Positions 61,708 through 64,000 of a stretch of DNA of 64,000 nucleotides are shown piece after piece; position 1 is the stretch's first letter; each line of letters starts with the position of its first letter. This DNA comes from Branchiostoma floridae (taxonomy: Eukaryota > Chordata > Leptocardii > Amphioxiformes > Branchiostomatidae). A program made the translations under genes and the position numbers. The stretch lies in NCBI RefSeq assembly GCF_000003815.2, contig NC_049983.1:23152380-23216379 (forward strand), written 5' to 3'. The notes beneath the pieces are model-generated. The model searched no databases. It was not told the origin of the DNA and saw only the letters and a program-made list of their open reading frames with translations.

Positions 61708-61957
61708 CACCTGGATACGGTGCGGGCCCGGGTATGCCCCCGTGGCCCCCGTGACTCAGCTGGCTTAGCTGGTACTGAAGAGTGGCCACTTGCGCCTTCA
61801 GAGCCTGGACTTCGGCTTCACACGTCAGGTGGCCATGGTCGTGGTCGTGGTAGTGGTCGTTACCCGCAGGTTTCCACTCGGACCATACTGCTGCTGCAGG
61901 GTGGTGGCCCCAAACGGCGCAGAGGAGAGCAGCGATTCCCAGGATCACGCGTGCCAT
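61708..61957 (-). CDS. Secreted 'WRxVF / YGGC' domain protein, exon 1 (signal peptide and coiled coil)
   Basis: ATG at 61957-61955; an acceptor TTTACAG ends at 61963, five bases upstream of the ATG, so a non-coding exon precedes. Reads MARVILGIAALLCAVWGHHP (signal peptide), a His/Asp-rich stretch (NDHYHDHDHGHLTC, a possible metal-binding patch), a short coiled coil (EAEVQALKAQVATLQYQLSQ), then GGHGGIPGPAPYPGG, a collagen-like Gly/Pro linker. Donor GTGAGT; exit phase 1 fits exon 2. The full five-exon protein would be 275 residues: secreted, probably oligomeric through the coiled coil, with a single C-terminal domain. The function is unknown; a role in extracellular matrix or lectin-like recognition is only a guess. 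Confidence 0.8.
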
Positions 61958-61991
61958 GTTGCCTGTAAAGAGCCACAACACACAAAAAAGA

Positions 61992-62184
61992 ACTGTAAAT
62001 GCATTTAATTTCGCGGGGATTTGATTTGGTGGTAGCGGGAAAAGGGACTTTTCGCGGTGATTTTAAGTTCACTGTAGCACCATACACTGTAGTCTGTTAC
62101 TGCCATGGAAAAATGTTCGCTGTGGTTTTAAGTTCGCGGTGAAGTGGCCGCCGCGAAAACCGCGAAAGTCTCTGCATTTACAGT
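61992..62184. mobile_element. MITE, TTTAAGTTCGCGG family (copy 4)
   Basis: ACTGTAAATGCATTTAATTT at the left and GCATTTACAGTA at the right. It lies 30 bp upstream of the exon 1 acceptor of the minus-strand gene. Confidence 0.9.
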
Positions 62185-62185
62185 A

Positions 62186-63405
62186 TTCGGTCACAACTGC
62201 GCTTAACAGTCACAAATGCAACTACAACCATAAAATAGAAGTCTTTTTAGGAACGCTACTTATCAAAATCTTTCGGTTCAGAAAAAAATACATTTGGGGG
62301 CGTGGCGTGACGTCAGTGTACTTGCCTCAGAACAAAATAGGTCCCCGCTTTTCGAATCCTGTCATTTCACAAATTTCGTGCCTTTTCACGACTTCACTCG
62401 CTTCACTCGGATAAGAATGAGTACCTAACTTCGGCAGTATCTAGAAGTTAGTAGTCAGTTAGGCTTGCCTAAGCTTGGTGTTTCTGACATAGGGAGAAAC
62501 AAATGCTGCCACGCAGGGTGCACTGTGTGAGTGTTAGTTCAGTGCCCAGAGGTTGTCAATGTGGCCCTGCACTGGACAAGCTCGTTAAAAAGCAACCACA
62601 AAGTTATTAGGCTCCCATTAGTCTAAGCACAGCCGCATTATGTGTGGGCAGTTCACTTTGTTAACACAATATGCGATTTATCCATTAATGCTAACTTTTC
62701 ACAAAGAAATCGTGTCTGAACAAANNNNNNNNNNNNNNNNNNNNNNNNNNNNNNNNNNNNNNNNNNNNNNNNNNNNNNNNNNNNNNNNNNNNNNNNNNNN
62801 NNNNNNNNNNNNNNNNNNNNNNNNACTTATCGTGCCGTCCGGCAGTTGATCGCCTGTCGTTGTGAATGATATGCTGGGGCAGTTACCGACATAATCTCAT
62901 CACAGGTCAATAGGAGCCCAGAAAATCCAGACAGAAAACCAGCCATCCAATCATAGACATGTTAGAGGGACAAGTTTGAATGACAAGGAGTGACAAGTTC
63001 ATCCAGTTTCCTTTGTAGTGAAGCCGAAACTGCGCCCTGCGCATTCTTTCTGTGGGAGGGTATCGTTATACTAGACGTACTGTAACATATGCATCTTCCA
63101 TGCTGACACAAAACATGAAAGTTGGCTCCATAAACATTTCTACACCTAGGTCCTAAGAGTGTAAAAGAATGGTACTGTGCAAAGGTTCCTTTACCGAGAA
63201 ATTGGACGAGAATGAACTAATCTGATCAAGATTGTGCACTGTTCTGTGTCCTGGAATATGCCTGAAGCACATCTGGGTAAGGCATAAATCTGCTGGGTCT
63301 ACTTTGTATTCAACCATTCAAGTACGTAACACGGAGTGAAGATTAGATCTAAAAGCTAGTCTGTATACAATCACAGTGTCTATGAGGTTTACTAAGACGA
63401 AGATA
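62186..63405. other. No gene seen
   Basis: Non-coding with a gap at 62725-62824. It may contain the non-coding first exon and promoter of the minus-strand gene. Confidence 0.4.
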
Positions 63406-63498
63406 AAACTTCTTTACTACATCGGGGTAGACTCTGATATAAAGCAAAAGGTAAAAATTCTTCACTACATCGGGGTAGACTCTGATATAGAACAGAAG
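63406..63498. repeat. Tandem duplication of ~45 bp
   Basis: CTACATCGGGGTAGACTCTG followed by ATATA occurs twice, 63417 and 63464, with similar flanks (AAACTTCTTTA / AAAATTCTTCA). Confidence 0.85.
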
Positions 63499-64000
63499 AT
63501 GATAGAACAGAAACTGACGCTGTACTAGGATGGCTCACTCACGACAGGCGATCGGTAGGAGGACAGTGCAAAAGGTTCAAGGACAATCTCAAAAGTAAAA
63601 TGAAGAAATGTGTCACATTCCTACTCAAAACTTGGAACACTATGCAGCAGACCGGTGTAGGTGGAGAATACCATATAATCATGTAGTTGACCTACGAAAC
63701 ACACTCTACTTTGTGTTATGTCAACAAAGCTTCTTCTGTGATATGACGAAAATGGCTTGTTAAGCTAAGGGCACAACCCGCCGTACGTGCAATTTGTCCG
63801 TACGTTTTTTTGGGAGGCCACGTCCGCCACGTATTTCTAAAAACGTTCAGGCTGTACAGGGCAGGCGCGTCGCCCGAACTAGCATGTACTGTGGGCCTAT
63901 ACTTGTATCCGCAGCCCAATGGCACACAAGTTTTGCCTGCACGTAAAGTTCTACGACGTGTCTGCTTGCTCCAAAATCCGTCGGACTCCCTAAAGATTGC
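63499..64000. other. No gene seen
   Basis: Non-coding to the end of the window. The GC-rich segment from 63765 resembles one end of a DNA element, but no partner end is present. Confidence 0.4.

Overview
This is animal (metazoan) nuclear DNA from a draft assembly. It has introns with GT/AG borders, non-LTR retrotransposons, dozens of short inverted-repeat transposons, minisatellites and 19 runs of N (many exactly 100 long, so placeholder gaps). The gene content and repeat style fit a lancelet (Branchiostoma): LRR-Ig receptors, peroxidasin-like LRR exons, a calmodulin-like EF-hand gene and an array-type C2H2 zinc-finger gene. The species call is inference; no search was possible.

Layout. 1-1.6 kb holds the 3' end of a plus-strand LRR/Ig-type receptor gene whose cytoplasmic tail is a 60-bp coding tandem repeat of Tyr-Glu-Asn motifs. 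1.6-7 kb is gene-poor and full of repeats (foldback elements, an ATGCAAAT palindrome array, a tRNA-derived SINE pair, a LINE 3' fragment). 7.0-7.8 kb holds two minus-strand 3' exons of a secreted protein gene. 8.7-12.4 kb is a decayed L1/Tx1-type LINE. 12.4-15.7 kb has a duplicated 5' flank and two DNA transposons. 16.0-18.0 kb is a complete single-exon LRR-Ig-TM gene, a paralogue of the first gene with a different tail. 18-24.3 kb is tandem repeats and LINE/MITE debris, ending in an EcoRI-site minisatellite. 24.5-31.1 kb is a 3-kb direct duplication carrying two copies of a peroxidasin-like LRR exon pair. 31.1-34.9 kb is a tandem array of a roughly 1.35-kb unit with a long internal inverted repeat. 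36.4-37.4 kb is a four-EF-hand gene. 37.6-38.5 kb may be the start of a small Cys-rich gene. 39.6-42.8 kb is an intact CR1-type LINE on the minus strand. 44 kb has a signal-peptide exon (minus). 48.6-50.0 kb is a two-exon, seven-finger C2H2 gene (minus). 52.3-53.3 kb holds two abutting minisatellites. 57.1-62.0 kb holds three minus-strand 5' exons of the secreted protein gene whose last two exons appear to lie at 7.0-7.8 kb.

The most striking points are: (1) the multivalent Y-x-N tail at 446-1105, which looks like a Grb2-type SH2 docking array; (2) a five-exon secreted protein gene with all splice phases compatible, spread over 55 kb with at least four other genes or gene fragments inside one 49-kb intron, unless the scaffold is misjoined; (3) the phase-symmetric duplication of peroxidasin LRR exons; (4) a tandem array of long foldback units; and (5) several families of inverted-repeat elements, some carrying perfect RFX, CRE or octamer motifs, one of which seems to provide a gene's poly(A) signal.

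Sequence gaps (runs of N): 8618-8717, 9582-9924, 19824-19968, 22003-22102, 22263-22362, 27519-27618, 32651-33621, 38323-38422, 42661-42760, 45753-45852, 49688-49787, 50745-51453, 52180-52279, 53682-53959, 54839-55084, 56516-56615, 57542-57755, 60829-61407, 62725-62824.
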